Part shown: piece by piece, positions 1 through 6,372 of the stretch
How positions within the stretch are numbered: position 1 is the stretch's first letter
Layout of the letters: every line of letters starts with the position of its first letter
DNA from: an uncultured Eubacteriales bacterium
GTDB lineage: Bacteria > Bacillota > Clostridia > Oscillospirales > CAG-272
Assembly (NCBI GenBank): GCA_934500855.1
Contig: CAKSUH010000031.1
Coordinates: forward strand, 1 to 11,000
Direction: 5' to 3'
DNA length: 11,000 bases
The notes under the pieces: model-generated
Database searches by the model: none
Told to the model about the DNA's origin: nothing
The model's input: only the letters and a program-made list of their open reading frames with translations
Position numbers and translations under genes: made by a program

Positions 1-843
1 GAGCTGATCCTGCGCGAATACACCAAGTGTGAGGCAAAGCTGAGCGGCTTGCGCGATTCGCAGGACAAGCTGGCGGGGAAACTGTGGGAGGAATACGAGA
101 TGACGCGCAACGATGCGCTCGCGCTCGGATATCCGCCTCTGACCAAGGAGACAAGACCCGAAATGCTCGCGCTCCAGACCGAATGTAAGAATAAACTGCG
201 CGCGATGGGCAGCGTTGACCTTGACGCGGTGAACAAATACGAGGATGTGCGGACCCGTTATGAGAAGATGCGAGCGGATTTGGACGATCTGGAGGAAAGC
301 CGCAAAAAGACAATTCTTGTCATTGCCGACCTTGAAACGGATATGAAATCCGCTTTTGTGGAATCCTTTAATCGGATCAACGAAAACTTCGGGCGTGTTT
401 TTGCCGAGCTGTTCGGCGGAGGATCGGCGGAACTGTCTCTTTCCGATCCCGAAAATGTGCTGGAAAGCGGCATCGAGATCAAAGCCGCACCTCCCGGAAA
501 GATCATCAAGAACCTGATGCAGCTTTCGGGCGGCGAGCAGGCATTTATCGGTGTTGCGCTGTTCTTTGCAATCCTGCAGGTCAACCCCACGCCGTTCTGC
601 ATTCTGGACGAGATCGAAGCCGCGCTGGATGAAGTGAATGTCGAGCGTCTGGCGCAGTACATCAAGCGCTATTCACACGGAACGCAGTTCATTATGATTA
701 CCCACCGTCGCGGAACCATGGCGGCGGCGGACAGACTTTACGGTGTGACGATGCCGGAACACGGTATCTCCAAGGTGCTGATGCTGAATATCAACGATAT
801 CTCGAAGAAGGAAGGAGAAGACTGGGATGGGATTTTTGGATAA
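1..843 (+). CDS. smc: Chromosome segregation protein SMC, C-terminal part (5' truncated by window edge)
   Basis: This is the C-terminal ATPase half of SMC, the condensin ATPase that compacts and segregates the chromosome with ScpA and ScpB. The reading frame is open from base 1, so the TTG at 49 is not the start; the hinge and N-terminal Walker A half lie outside the window. The first ~100 residues are charged and heptad-like, consistent with the returning coiled coil. The head follows: the ABC signature LSGGEQ is at 523-540, and the Walker B segment is FCILDEIEAALDE, with Asp at 607-609 and the catalytic Glu at 610-612. The switch region is ITHRRGTM and the family ending resembles LYGVTM. 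The last 17 bases overlap ftsY, and the ftsY ribosome binding site lies within smc, suggesting coupled translation. An smc-ftsY pair is a common Firmicutes arrangement. Identification is secure. Confidence 0.96.
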   Translation, partial: ELILREYTKCEAKLSGLRDSQDKLAGKLWEEYEMTRNDALALGYPPLTKETRPEMLALQTECKNKLRAMGSVDLDAVNKYEDVRTRYEKMRADLDDLEESRKKTILVIADLETDMKSAFVESFNRINENFGRVFAELFGGGSAELSLSDPENVLESGIEIKAAPPGKIIKNLMQLSGGEQAFIGVALFFAILQVNPTPFCILDEIEAALDEVNVERLAQYIKRYSHGTQFIMITHRRGTMAAADRLYGVTMPEHGISKVLMLNINDISKKEGEDWDGIFG

Positions 844-2320
844 ACTGTTCGGCAAGAAAAAGAAGAAAGAGGATGCCGCGGTTGAAGAACCCGTTGTAAC
901 CGAAGAAAAAAAGGAAGCGGAAGAAGCTGAGGCGGCGGAAGAAGCGAAAGCGGATGAGCCGAAGCGGGAGACGGAGGCGCCAAAGCCCGAAATCGTGCCC
1001 GAAGTTCCCGTGACTCCCACCGAGCCTGCCGCGCCCGAGGCACCCCTGCAACCGATCATTCCGGATCCTGCGGAGGAAGCCTCCGAGCCGCTTCCCGAAG
1101 TGCCGGAGAAGCCCGACCCGCAACCCGATAAGGGAATCGGGGAAACCCCCGCGCCCGAGGTGATTCCCGTCACCGAGCCGGAGCTGACCCCCGAGGCGGA
1201 ACCGGAGAAGGAACCGGAAACAGTGCCGGCTGAACAGGCAGAATCGGAGCATTCCGTCTCGGAGAAGGTCTCCGAGGCTACATCCGAACCGGAGACGGAA
1301 GCGGAAGCTGCTCCCGAACCGGAGGAAGCGGAGAAAGCGGAGAAAGCGGAAGAAACTGCGGAATCCGAGGAGGACGCGCCGCTGACGGCGGAGGAAAAGA
1401 AGAAGGAGAAAAAGTCCTTCTGGAGCCGCGTCAAATCGGGACTGAGCAAAACCAAAAACGCGCTGTTCGGACAGATCAACGACCTGCTGAAGAACTTCGT
1501 CAAAGTGGACGAGGATCTGTTGGAAGAACTGGAAGAACTGCTGATCTGCGCGGATGTCGGCGTGAATGCGTCCGAGGAGATCATCGAAGAACTTCGCGAG
1601 CAGATCAAGGACGGCAGGCTCAAGGAAAAGGATCAGGTGATGGGTGCTCTGCAGAGCATTCTGGAACGGATGATCGGCGAGGGTGAGGATCTGAAGCTGG
1701 AGACCGTGCCGTCGGTTATCCTGGTCATCGGAGTCAACGGCGTGGGCAAAACGACCTCCATCGGCAAGATTGCAAACCGTTTGCGCAAGGAAGGCAAAAA
1801 AGTCATTGTGGCGGCGGCGGATACCTTCCGCGCGGCGGCGATTGACCAGCTGGCGGTCTGGTGCGAGCGGGCAAAGGTCGATCTGGTGCGCCAGAACGAG
1901 GGGAGCGACCCTGCGGCGGTGGTCTTTGACGCCTGCCACACGGCGAAAAACAAGAACGCCGATGTTTTGATTATCGACACGGCGGGACGGCTTCACAACA
2001 AAACCAACCTGATGAATGAGTTGGCGAAAATCAACCGCGTGATTGACCGCGAGTTGCCCGGGGTGAGCCGCGAGAACCTGCTGGTTCTGGACGCGACCAC
2101 GGGGCAGAACGCCATCATTCAGGCAAAGGAATTCAAGAATGCGGCGGCGCTGACGGGACTGATCCTCAACAAACTGGACGGGACCGCAAAGGGCGGTATC
2201 ATCATCTCCATCCGCAAGGAGCTGAACATCCCCGTCAAATTCATCGGCGTGGGAGAGAAGTTGGACGATATGCAGGAATTTGACCGCACCGAGTTCGTCC
2301 GCGCGCTGTTTGAAGGGTGA
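827..2320 (+). CDS. ftsY: Signal recognition particle receptor FtsY with long acidic N-terminal domain
   Basis: FtsY is the SRP receptor GTPase. It docks the Ffh-ribosome complex at the inner face of the membrane and hands it to SecYEG. The 497-residue protein begins with a short amphipathic, Lys-rich segment (residues 1-14). A low-complexity Glu/Pro/Ala region follows to about 190, then a second basic amphipathic stretch (about 191-215, [16 protein letters not shown]) and the NG domain. Visible GTPase motifs are GVNGVGKTT (302-310), [11 protein letters not shown] (332-342), DTAGR (384-388), [10 protein letters not shown] (448-457; the usual first residue is T) and [12 protein letters not shown] (474-485). 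The ATG at 827 is chosen because AAGGAG (812-817) precedes it by 9 bases. FtsY of Bacillus-type Firmicutes is only about 330 residues; the extra length here is all in the acidic A domain, giving a size like E. coli FtsY. Function is secure; the role of the acidic region is unknown. Confidence 0.97.
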   Translation: MGFLDKLFGKKKKKEDAAVEEPVVTEEKKEAEEAEAAEEAKADEPKRETEAPKPEIVPEVPVTPTEPAAPEAPLQPIIPDPAEEASEPLPEVPEKPDPQPDKGIGETPAPEVIPVTEPELTPEAEPEKEPETVPAEQAESEHSVSEKVSEATSEPETEAEAAPEPEEAEKAEKAEETAESEEDAPLTAEEKKKEKKSFWSRVKSGLSKTKNALFGQINDLLKNFVKVDEDLLEELEELLICADVGVNASEEIIEELREQIKDGRLKEKDQVMGALQSILERMIGEGEDLKLETVPSVILVIGVNGVGKTTSIGKIANRLRKEGKKVIVAAADTFRAAAIDQLAVWCERAKVDLVRQNEGSDPAAVVFDACHTAKNKNADVLIIDTAGRLHNKTNLMNELAKINRVIDRELPGVSRENLLVLDATTGQNAIIQAKEFKNAAALTGLILNKLDGTAKGGIIISIRKELNIPVKFIGVGEKLDDMQEFDRTEFVRALFEG

Positions 2321-2330
2321 GGTGAAGCAA

Positions 2331-2960
2331 ATGACGATGGTATTGGCATCCCGAAACGCCAAAAAGATTGCCGAAATGCGCACGCTGATGGCGGAATTGC
2401 TTCCGGGCGTGCAGGTTCTGTCGCTTGACGATGTCGGCGTGACCGAGGACATTGTCGAGGACGGCGCGACCTTTGAGGAAAACGCGCTCATCAAGGCGCG
2501 GGTCGCGGCACGCGGCGGCAGAATCGGCGTGGCGGACGATTCGGGACTGACCGTGGACGCATTGGGCGGCGAGCCGGGAATCTGGTCGGCAAGATATGCC
2601 GCGCGGTGCGGCGTTGACAGCGACCACGACGACGAGGCGAACAACCGTCTGGTTCTGCGGAAGTTGGAGACGGTTCCCAATGAAGCGCGCGGCGCGGCGT
2701 TTGTCTGCGCAATCGGCTGTGTGCTCCCGGACGGGCGCGAATTTACGGTTCGCGGCGAGGCGCGCGGCAGACTCCTGCGGGAGTATCACGGAAACGGCGG
2801 CTTCGGCTACGATCCGCTGTTCTTCTATCCGCCGCTCGGCAAAACTTTTGCGGAGCTGACTGCCGGGGAAAAGAATGCGGTTTCTCACCGCGGGCAAGCC
2901 ATGCGGCTGTTTGCGGCAGAATTGAAGCGTTACCTGACGGATGGCGGTGACGCGAAATGA
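2331..2960 (+). CDS. rdgB: XTP/dITP (non-canonical purine NTP) pyrophosphatase, RdgB/HAM1 family
   Basis: This cytosolic house-cleaning enzyme hydrolyses XTP, dITP and ITP to the monophosphate and pyrophosphate, keeping deaminated purines out of nucleic acids. The 209-residue product has the whole family pattern: the nucleotide-binding SRNAKKIAEM near the start (7-16), ADDSGLTVDALGGEPGIWSARYA (68-90) with the Mg/catalytic acidic pair D69-D70, GGFGYDPLF (156-164) and the terminal EKNAVSHRGQAM (180-191). The start at 2331 is chosen because GAGGTGA (2319-2325) lies 5 bases upstream; an in-frame extension back to 2280 would only add sequence overlapping ftsY without family similarity, and a second ATG at 2337 remains possible. 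The gene follows ftsY by 10 bases and its stop overlaps the next start (ATGA, 2957-2960), so it is almost certainly co-transcribed and coupled. Confidence 0.96.
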   Translation: MTMVLASRNAKKIAEMRTLMAELLPGVQVLSLDDVGVTEDIVEDGATFEENALIKARVAARGGRIGVADDSGLTVDALGGEPGIWSARYAARCGVDSDHDDEANNRLVLRKLETVPNEARGAAFVCAIGCVLPDGREFTVRGEARGRLLREYHGNGGFGYDPLFFYPPLGKTFAELTAGEKNAVSHRGQAMRLFAAELKRYLTDGGDAK

Positions 2961-3448
2961 AGTATTCCGATTACTTCCTTTCTCCCGCAACCCGTCGGAT
3001 CGCAACCTGTATGGGGCTTGTTGTCGGCACCCTGACGGGGCTTGTCTCGCGCTGGGAATACGGATTGATCGGCGGGGTGGGGATTGCGATCCTTACAACG
3101 GCGGTTCTTCCGCTCGTCCTTTACCTGCAGAATCTGCCGTTTGAACAGCTGAAAGCAAAACTCAAAGGTCCTTTCCTGTTTGACGAACAGGTTTTGTTCC
3201 TTTCACCGAAAGGGGCGCTCGGCGGATACTTTATTCTGACAGACGGAACGATGGTTCTGATGACGCGCGGCAGGAAAAAGACCTGCATGGAGCTGACCCG
3301 CGAGGATGTGCGGTCGGTGCGTCTGGAGGATGAAACGACACTGCGGGTATTTCTGAACGAGACGCAGTATATCCGCATCCTTTTCGGCGCGGCGGAAGAA
3401 ATTTTCGAATCCCTTGCCTCGCAGGGGTGGCATATCGCAAAAGACTGA
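2957..3448 (+). CDS. Uncharacterised small membrane protein with two N-terminal helices and a GRAM/PH-like C-terminal domain
   Basis: I do not recognise a named family. The 163-residue product has two predicted membrane helices (about residues 14-30 and 36-58, separated by a short SRWEYG turn). A soluble segment from about 72 to 158 follows. Its pattern (DEQVLFLSPKGALGGYFILT, then ELTREDVRSVRLED, a short beta-type stretch, then a final helix EEIFESLASQGW) resembles bacterial GRAM/PH-like domains, in which a GGYLYLT strand is followed by an I-xxxDI-xSV strand. That similarity is from memory of the pattern, so it is tentative. The ATG overlaps the rdgB stop as ATGA and there is no strong independent ribosome binding site, so translation is probably coupled. 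Its position between rdgB and yhbY suggests it is simply carried in this operon; no specific function can be assigned. The C-terminal part is probably cytoplasmic if the two helices form a hairpin. Confidence 0.85.
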   Translation: MKYSDYFLSPATRRIATCMGLVVGTLTGLVSRWEYGLIGGVGIAILTTAVLPLVLYLQNLPFEQLKAKLKGPFLFDEQVLFLSPKGALGGYFILTDGTMVLMTRGRKKTCMELTREDVRSVRLEDETTLRVFLNETQYIRILFGAAEEIFESLASQGWHIAKD

Positions 3449-3468
3449 TTTTACGGAGAAAAACGAAT

Positions 3469-3762
3469 ATGATCACATCAAAACAGCGCGCGTATCTGCG
3501 CGGTCTGGCAAATGATATTCCCGCCATCATGCAGGTCGGCAAGGGCGGGCTTTCCGAGAACCTGACCAAAACCTTTTCGGATGCGCTGGAAGCGCGGGAA
3601 CTGGTGAAATTCAGCGTTCTGGAAAACAGTGGGGAGACTGCAAGAAGCGTGGCGGACGCCCTGGCGGAAGCACTGAGTGCCGATGTTGTGGCGGTGACGG
3701 GGAAAAAGGTGGTTCTGTACCGCCCATCCTCCAAAAAGCCCGTGATTGAACTGCCCCGATGA
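3469..3762 (+). CDS. yhbY: YhbY family (CRM domain) ribosome assembly RNA-binding protein
   Basis: This 97-residue single CRM-domain protein belongs to the family that binds pre-50S ribosomal particles. The fold signature is clear: ITSKQRAYLRGLAND at the N-terminus, the GKGG loop (residues 24-27, in MQVGKGGLSENL) that contacts RNA in CRM proteins, DALEARELVKFSVLEN in the centre, and VVAVTGKKVVLYR near the end. Length is normal. The start at 3469 is preferred over an in-frame GTG at 3427, because MITSKQRAYL matches the family start and GGAG (3455-3458) is 10 bases upstream; the GTG lies inside the preceding gene. It is followed directly by nadD with an ATGA overlap. The yhbY-nadD-yqeK order matches yqeI-nadD-yqeK of Bacillus subtilis, which strongly supports the call. 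Confidence 0.95.
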   Translation: MITSKQRAYLRGLANDIPAIMQVGKGGLSENLTKTFSDALEARELVKFSVLENSGETARSVADALAEALSADVVAVTGKKVVLYRPSSKKPVIELPR

Positions 3763-4361
3763 CGCGGATCGGTATTTACGGCGGAACCTTTTCGCCGCCG
3801 CACAACGGACATCTTGCCGCGGCACGGGCATTCATGGAGCAGATGTGGCTGGATATTCTCTATGTGATTCCCGATGCGCTCCCGCCGCACAAAGAGATGG
3901 CGGACCCGGTGTCCGCCGCCGACCGGTTGGAAATGTGCCGCAGGGCATTCGGCGGCATGGAGGGCGTGTATGTCAGCGACATGGAAATCCGTCGCGGCGG
4001 AAAAAGCTACACGGTGGACACCCTGCGCGAACTTGCGGGGGAGGATCGGCGGCTCTTTCTTCTGTGCGGGACCGATATGGTGCTGACGCTTGACGAATGG
4101 CGCGAGCCTGCGGAAATTTTCCGTCTGTGCTATCCCGTCTACATCCGCCGCGAGGCAGACCCGTCTCTGGACGGTCTGCTGATCCGGAAAATTGCGGAGT
4201 ATCGGGAAAAGTACGGGAAGGTCGTGCGGCGGATCGTTACCGAGCCGCTGGCAATCTCTTCCTCCGAAATCCGCAAAAAGCTCCGCGCGGGCGAATCGGT
4301 CGGGGATTTGCTTCCTCCGGCGGTGGAAGCATACATTCATGACAAACAGTTGTATGTTTGA
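3759..4361 (+). CDS. nadD: Nicotinate-nucleotide adenylyltransferase
   Basis: NadD transfers AMP from ATP to nicotinate mononucleotide, giving deamido-NAD in the essential NAD synthesis pathway. The 200-residue product carries the nucleotidyltransferase GGTFSPPHNGH motif (8-18, with the HxGH catalytic histidines H15 and H18). It also has SYTVDT (83-88), GTDM with the following tryptophan W114 (104-114), and the C-terminal ISSSEIR (166-172) that binds ATP phosphates. Many homologues read GGTFDP where this reads GGTFSP; that serine is a tolerated variant. Length is typical. The ATG at 3759 overlaps the yhbY stop (ATGA), implying translational coupling, and yqeK follows 21 bases after the stop. 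All catalytic features are intact. Confidence 0.97.
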   Translation: MTRIGIYGGTFSPPHNGHLAAARAFMEQMWLDILYVIPDALPPHKEMADPVSAADRLEMCRRAFGGMEGVYVSDMEIRRGGKSYTVDTLRELAGEDRRLFLLCGTDMVLTLDEWREPAEIFRLCYPVYIRREADPSLDGLLIRKIAEYREKYGKVVRRIVTEPLAISSSEIRKKLRAGESVGDLLPPAVEAYIHDKQLYV

Positions 4362-4382
4362 AAAGGGAGCGGGGGAGAGATA

Positions 4383-5012
4383 ATGAAAGAGATGACAGAA
4401 GAACGGCTGAACGCTCTGCGTGAAACCGTGCGGGTGCGGCTTTCCGAAAAGCGTTGCCGCCATACGCTGGCGGTGGAGCGAATGGTTGCGCAGCTCTGCG
4501 CGCTGTACTGTCCCGAAGAGACCGAAAAATTGCGGGGGGCGGCTCTGCTCCATGACATCACAAAGGAGCTGTCGGTTTCCGAGCAGGTGGTGCTCTGCCA
4601 CGCATACGGAATTCCGATCTGTGAGGACGATCTGCTCGCGCCCAAGACCCTGCACGCGCGGACTGCAGCGGCGCAGATTCCCGTGGAGTATCCCGAATTT
4701 GACGATCCGACCATCGTTTCGGCGGTCCGTTGGCATACCACGGGGCACGCGGAGATGACGCTGACCGAAAAACTGCTCTATCTTGCCGACTACATCGACG
4801 ATTCGCGCACCTTCCGGAACTGCGTGATTCTGCGCCGCTACTTCTGGGGTGCGGATCCGCAGTCGATGACGGCGCAGGCGCGGGAAGCACTGCTTCGCGA
4901 TACGCTTCTGCTTTCGTATGACATGACCGTGCGGGATCTGCTCGACGAGGGAACCCCCGTTGCGGTCGATACGATCGAAGCAAGGAATGAGTTGTTGCGG
5001 GGAAAGGGATAA
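4383..5012 (+). CDS. yqeK: HD-domain bis(5'-nucleosyl)-tetraphosphatase (symmetrical) YqeK
   Basis: YqeK proteins are metal-dependent HD-domain hydrolases that split the alarmone-like Ap4A symmetrically into two ADP. The 209-residue product shows the family order of ligands: RCRHTLAVE (H27), ALLHDITKE (H57-D58), H91 in KTLHARTAA, VRWHTTGHAEMT (H118) and LLYLADYIDDSR (D136). The HTTG plus LADYI combination is diagnostic for YqeK among HD proteins. It is a little longer than Bacillus YqeK (about 186), the extra residues lying in the C-terminal third. The ATG at 4383 has a GGGGGAG ribosome binding site (4371-4377) 5 bases upstream. It is the last gene before the 307-bp gap and so probably ends the first transcription unit. 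In Bacillus rsfS follows yqeK directly; here an LCP gene and a repeat sit between them. Confidence 0.94.
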   Translation: MKEMTEERLNALRETVRVRLSEKRCRHTLAVERMVAQLCALYCPEETEKLRGAALLHDITKELSVSEQVVLCHAYGIPICEDDLLAPKTLHARTAAAQIPVEYPEFDDPTIVSAVRWHTTGHAEMTLTEKLLYLADYIDDSRTFRNCVILRRYFWGADPQSMTAQAREALLRDTLLLSYDMTVRDLLDEGTPVAVDTIEARNELLRGKG

Positions 5013-5039
5013 TTTCCCGTTTCGGGAGTTCGGATCGAT

Positions 5040-5220
5040 CCCCCTCATCAGTCGCTTACGCGACAGCTTCCCCCCGAGGGGAAGCCTCTTTGCGGGATGC
5101 CTTTCGTGTCTCATATCAACATAAACGAGCGGATAGCCGATATACTTTCCCGGCAGAACCGCCCGTTACAACAGCCTTCCCCTTGGGGGGAAGCTGTCGC
5201 GTAAGCGCCTGATGAGGGGG
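5040..5220. repeat. MITE-like element with 48-bp imperfect inverted arms
   Basis: The left arm (5040-5087) and right arm (5173-5220) are reverse complements at 45 of 48 positions; mismatches are at 5052/5208, 5076/5184 and 5085/5175. The arms start with CCCCCTCATCAG and end with its complement. Each arm is itself palindromic: in the left arm GTCGC-TTAC-GCGAC (5051-5064) and GCTTCCCC-CCGA-GGGGAAGC (5066-5085); in the right arm CTTCCCC-TTGG-GGGGAAG (5176-5193). The 85-bp centre (5088-5172) has no coding capacity and no evident relation to the arms. No clear target-site duplication is visible at the outer edges. Similar GGGGAAGC/CTCATCAG intergenic repeats are abundant in Oscillospirales-type genomes as far as I recall; here two copies face each other. 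It may be a non-autonomous mobile element, or two dispersed repeats that happen to be opposed. Confidence 0.85.
5066..5092 (+). terminator. Possible transcription terminator after yqeK, formed by the repeat arm
   Basis: The 8-bp GC-rich stem GCTTCCCC/GGGGAAGC with a CCGA loop is followed by CTCTTTG. The T-run is weak and interrupted. It could end the upstream transcript 54 bases after the yqeK stop, and the long inverted arms could reinforce it as one large stem. This is only suggestive, because the stem belongs to a dispersed-type repeat. Confidence 0.35.
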
Positions 5221-5286
5221 GATATCTTAGCTCCTGCTTTCGCAATTTTGCTCTGAACACATCAAAAATTCCCAACTTTACATCAA

Positions 5287-5302
5287 GAGGTCCTGCGACC
5301 TC
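5287..5302 (+). promoter_or_regulatory. Perfect 6-bp hairpin directly upstream of the LCP ribosome binding site
   Basis: GAGGTC-CTGC-GACCTC forms a perfect stem with a four-base loop, ending only two bases before the AAGGTGAGG ribosome binding site (5305-5313) of the gene starting at 5320. In RNA it would sit immediately beside the site of 30S loading. As DNA it could equally be a small operator. The structure is plain in the sequence; any regulatory role is inference. Confidence 0.45.
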
Positions 5303-5319
5303 GGAAGGTGAGGTATGGG

Positions 5320-6372
5320 ATGGTTGCGGTTATCAAACGGTTGTGCGCGGTTGCGGCGTTGCTTGGCGTTCTGCTTTCGCTTGTTTCTCTCGCTTCCTGC
5401 ATAGGTACGGAGGGAAGCGATACAGGCGCCGGTGCGCGCGGGGCGGACGCGGTTGCACCGTCGGAGACGGAGGATCGGGATCTGCGGATTCTGATGCTCG
5501 GCTGTGACCGTGCCGCGTCCCTGACAGACAGCATCCTGCTTCTCAATGTGACTCCGCAGACAGGGCAGGTACGCATTCTCCAGATTCCGCGCGACACTTA
5601 CGCGGATTATACCGAGCGGGATTATAAAAAACTCAACGGTGCCTATCATACGCTCGGCGCGGACGGTACGCGGGAGTTCCTCGGTTGTGCGCTCGGCGTG
5701 CGGATTGATTACACGGCGGTTTACAATCTGGATGTTGTCCGAGCGGCGGTTGACGCGGTGGGCGGCGTGGAGGTTGAGATTCCGCAAGCCATGCGTTACA
5801 GCGATCCGTTTCAGAATCTGGAGATTGACCTTCCTGCGGGAAAACAGCGGTTGGACGGCGAAAAAGCCGAGCAGTTTGTCCGCTTTCGCGCAGGGTATGC
5901 AAACGCGGACCTGGGAAGGCTTGACGCGCAGAAGCTGTTTCTGGAAGCCTTTCTGCGCACCTGTCGGTCGCTCTCTCCCGCGCGTTTGTCGGGGGTCTGC
6001 CTGACGGTTCTGCCGCAGGTGCGGACCGATATGCCGCTATCCGGGATTCTGCGTCTTGCATTTGCGCTCCTGCGGGCGGAATCGCCGACGCTTACAATCG
6101 AGACAGCCCCGGGAGACGCGGCGAAAGGAGTCAGCGGCGCGTGGTACTATATCCTGAACCGTGACGGAACGGCGGACAGGCTGGCGGCACTGACGGACGG
6201 GCAATGTACGGACTTCGACCCGGATCGGGTTTTTGACCGCCCCGAACATCCGGAATTTCACAGAATATATACGGCGCCGCGAGAGGTGCCGCAAGGAGGA
6301 AATCAATATGGAGGAAAACAAGACCGAACAGTTGACGGAACAGCTTCCGTCGCTTGCAAACGCATCGTCTGA
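5320..6372 (+). CDS. LytR-CpsA-Psr (LCP) family protein with lipoprotein-type signal
   Basis: LCP proteins attach undecaprenyl-linked glycopolymers, such as teichoic acids or capsule, to peptidoglycan outside the membrane. The 350-residue product starts with a signal sequence (K6-R7, hydrophobic 8-25) ending in LASC, with a lipobox cysteine at 27, then a Gly/Ala/Thr-rich linker to about 52. The LCP domain shows ILMLGCDR (57-64), LTDSILLLNV (68-77), LQIPRDTY (88-95) and KLNGAYHTLG (104-113). It continues with VVRAAVDAVGGVEVEIP (139-155) and EQFVRFR...ADLGRLDAQK (184-205), with the Arg residues that bind the polyprenyl phosphate. ATG 5320 is chosen over GTG 5308, which falls inside the ribosome binding site AAGGTGAGG (5305-5313). 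The last 22 codons are read out of frame over the beginning of rsfS, and after about residue 320 the tail is not domain-like. LCP genes are frequent beside yqeK-rsfS in Clostridia. Lipidation is unusual for the family and unproven. Confidence 0.92.
   Translation: MVAVIKRLCAVAALLGVLLSLVSLASCIGTEGSDTGAGARGADAVAPSETEDRDLRILMLGCDRAASLTDSILLLNVTPQTGQVRILQIPRDTYADYTERDYKKLNGAYHTLGADGTREFLGCALGVRIDYTAVYNLDVVRAAVDAVGGVEVEIPQAMRYSDPFQNLEIDLPAGKQRLDGEKAEQFVRFRAGYANADLGRLDAQKLFLEAFLRTCRSLSPARLSGVCLTVLPQVRTDMPLSGILRLAFALLRAESPTLTIETAPGDAAKGVSGAWYYILNRDGTADRLAALTDGQCTDFDPDRVFDRPEHPEFHRIYTAPREVPQGGNQYGGKQDRTVDGTASVACKRIV
6293..6299 (+). promoter_or_regulatory. Strong ribosome binding site of rsfS, inside the LCP gene
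   Basis: AAGGAGG, a near-perfect anti-16S match, lies 8 bases before the ATG at 6308. It decides the rsfS start against longer in-frame readings from 6233 and shows that rsfS is initiated independently inside the 3' end of the LCP coding region. Confidence 0.85.

Larger units (their letters stand above)
5013..5319. other. Intergenic region between yqeK and the LCP gene
   Basis: This is the only gene-free stretch over 300 bases. It holds the inverted-repeat element at 5040-5220, a short hairpin at 5015-5027 (TCCCG-TTT-CGGGA, just after the yqeK stop and not followed by a T-run), and a hairpin at 5287-5302 that abuts the LCP ribosome binding site. The AT-rich part 5240-5283 is the likeliest place for a promoter of the downstream genes, but I see no pair of -35/-10 boxes with good spacing, so none is annotated. 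No open reading frame of note, tRNA or riboswitch pattern was seen on either strand. Confidence 0.7.

Noticed and set aside
791..2680. Very long open reading frame on the minus strand opposite ftsY and rdgB (629 codons)
   Set aside because: It is the complement of two unmistakable genes. Its translation is a biased run of Arg/Phe/Leu/Gly produced by the Glu/Pro-rich codons of ftsY, with no domain-like sequence and no ribosome binding site context.
3427..3468. Longer yhbY starting at the in-frame GTG at 3427
   Set aside because: The extra residues overlap the preceding gene and lack family similarity, while the ATG at 3469 has a ribosome binding site and begins with the conserved ITSKQRAYL.
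3231..5114. 627-codon minus-strand open frame across the hypothetical gene to yqeK
   Set aside because: It spans five well-supported + strand genes and ends in the repeat element. The length reflects GC-rich codon bias suppressing antisense stops.
5040..5220. CRISPR array or tandem repeat
   Set aside because: Only two copies exist and they are in opposite orientation with a unique centre; there is no regular spacer pattern and no cas gene.
5248..5282. Promoter for the LCP gene (TTGCTC ... TTTACA)
   Set aside because: The -35 and -10 candidates match poorly and their spacing is well outside 16-18 bases.
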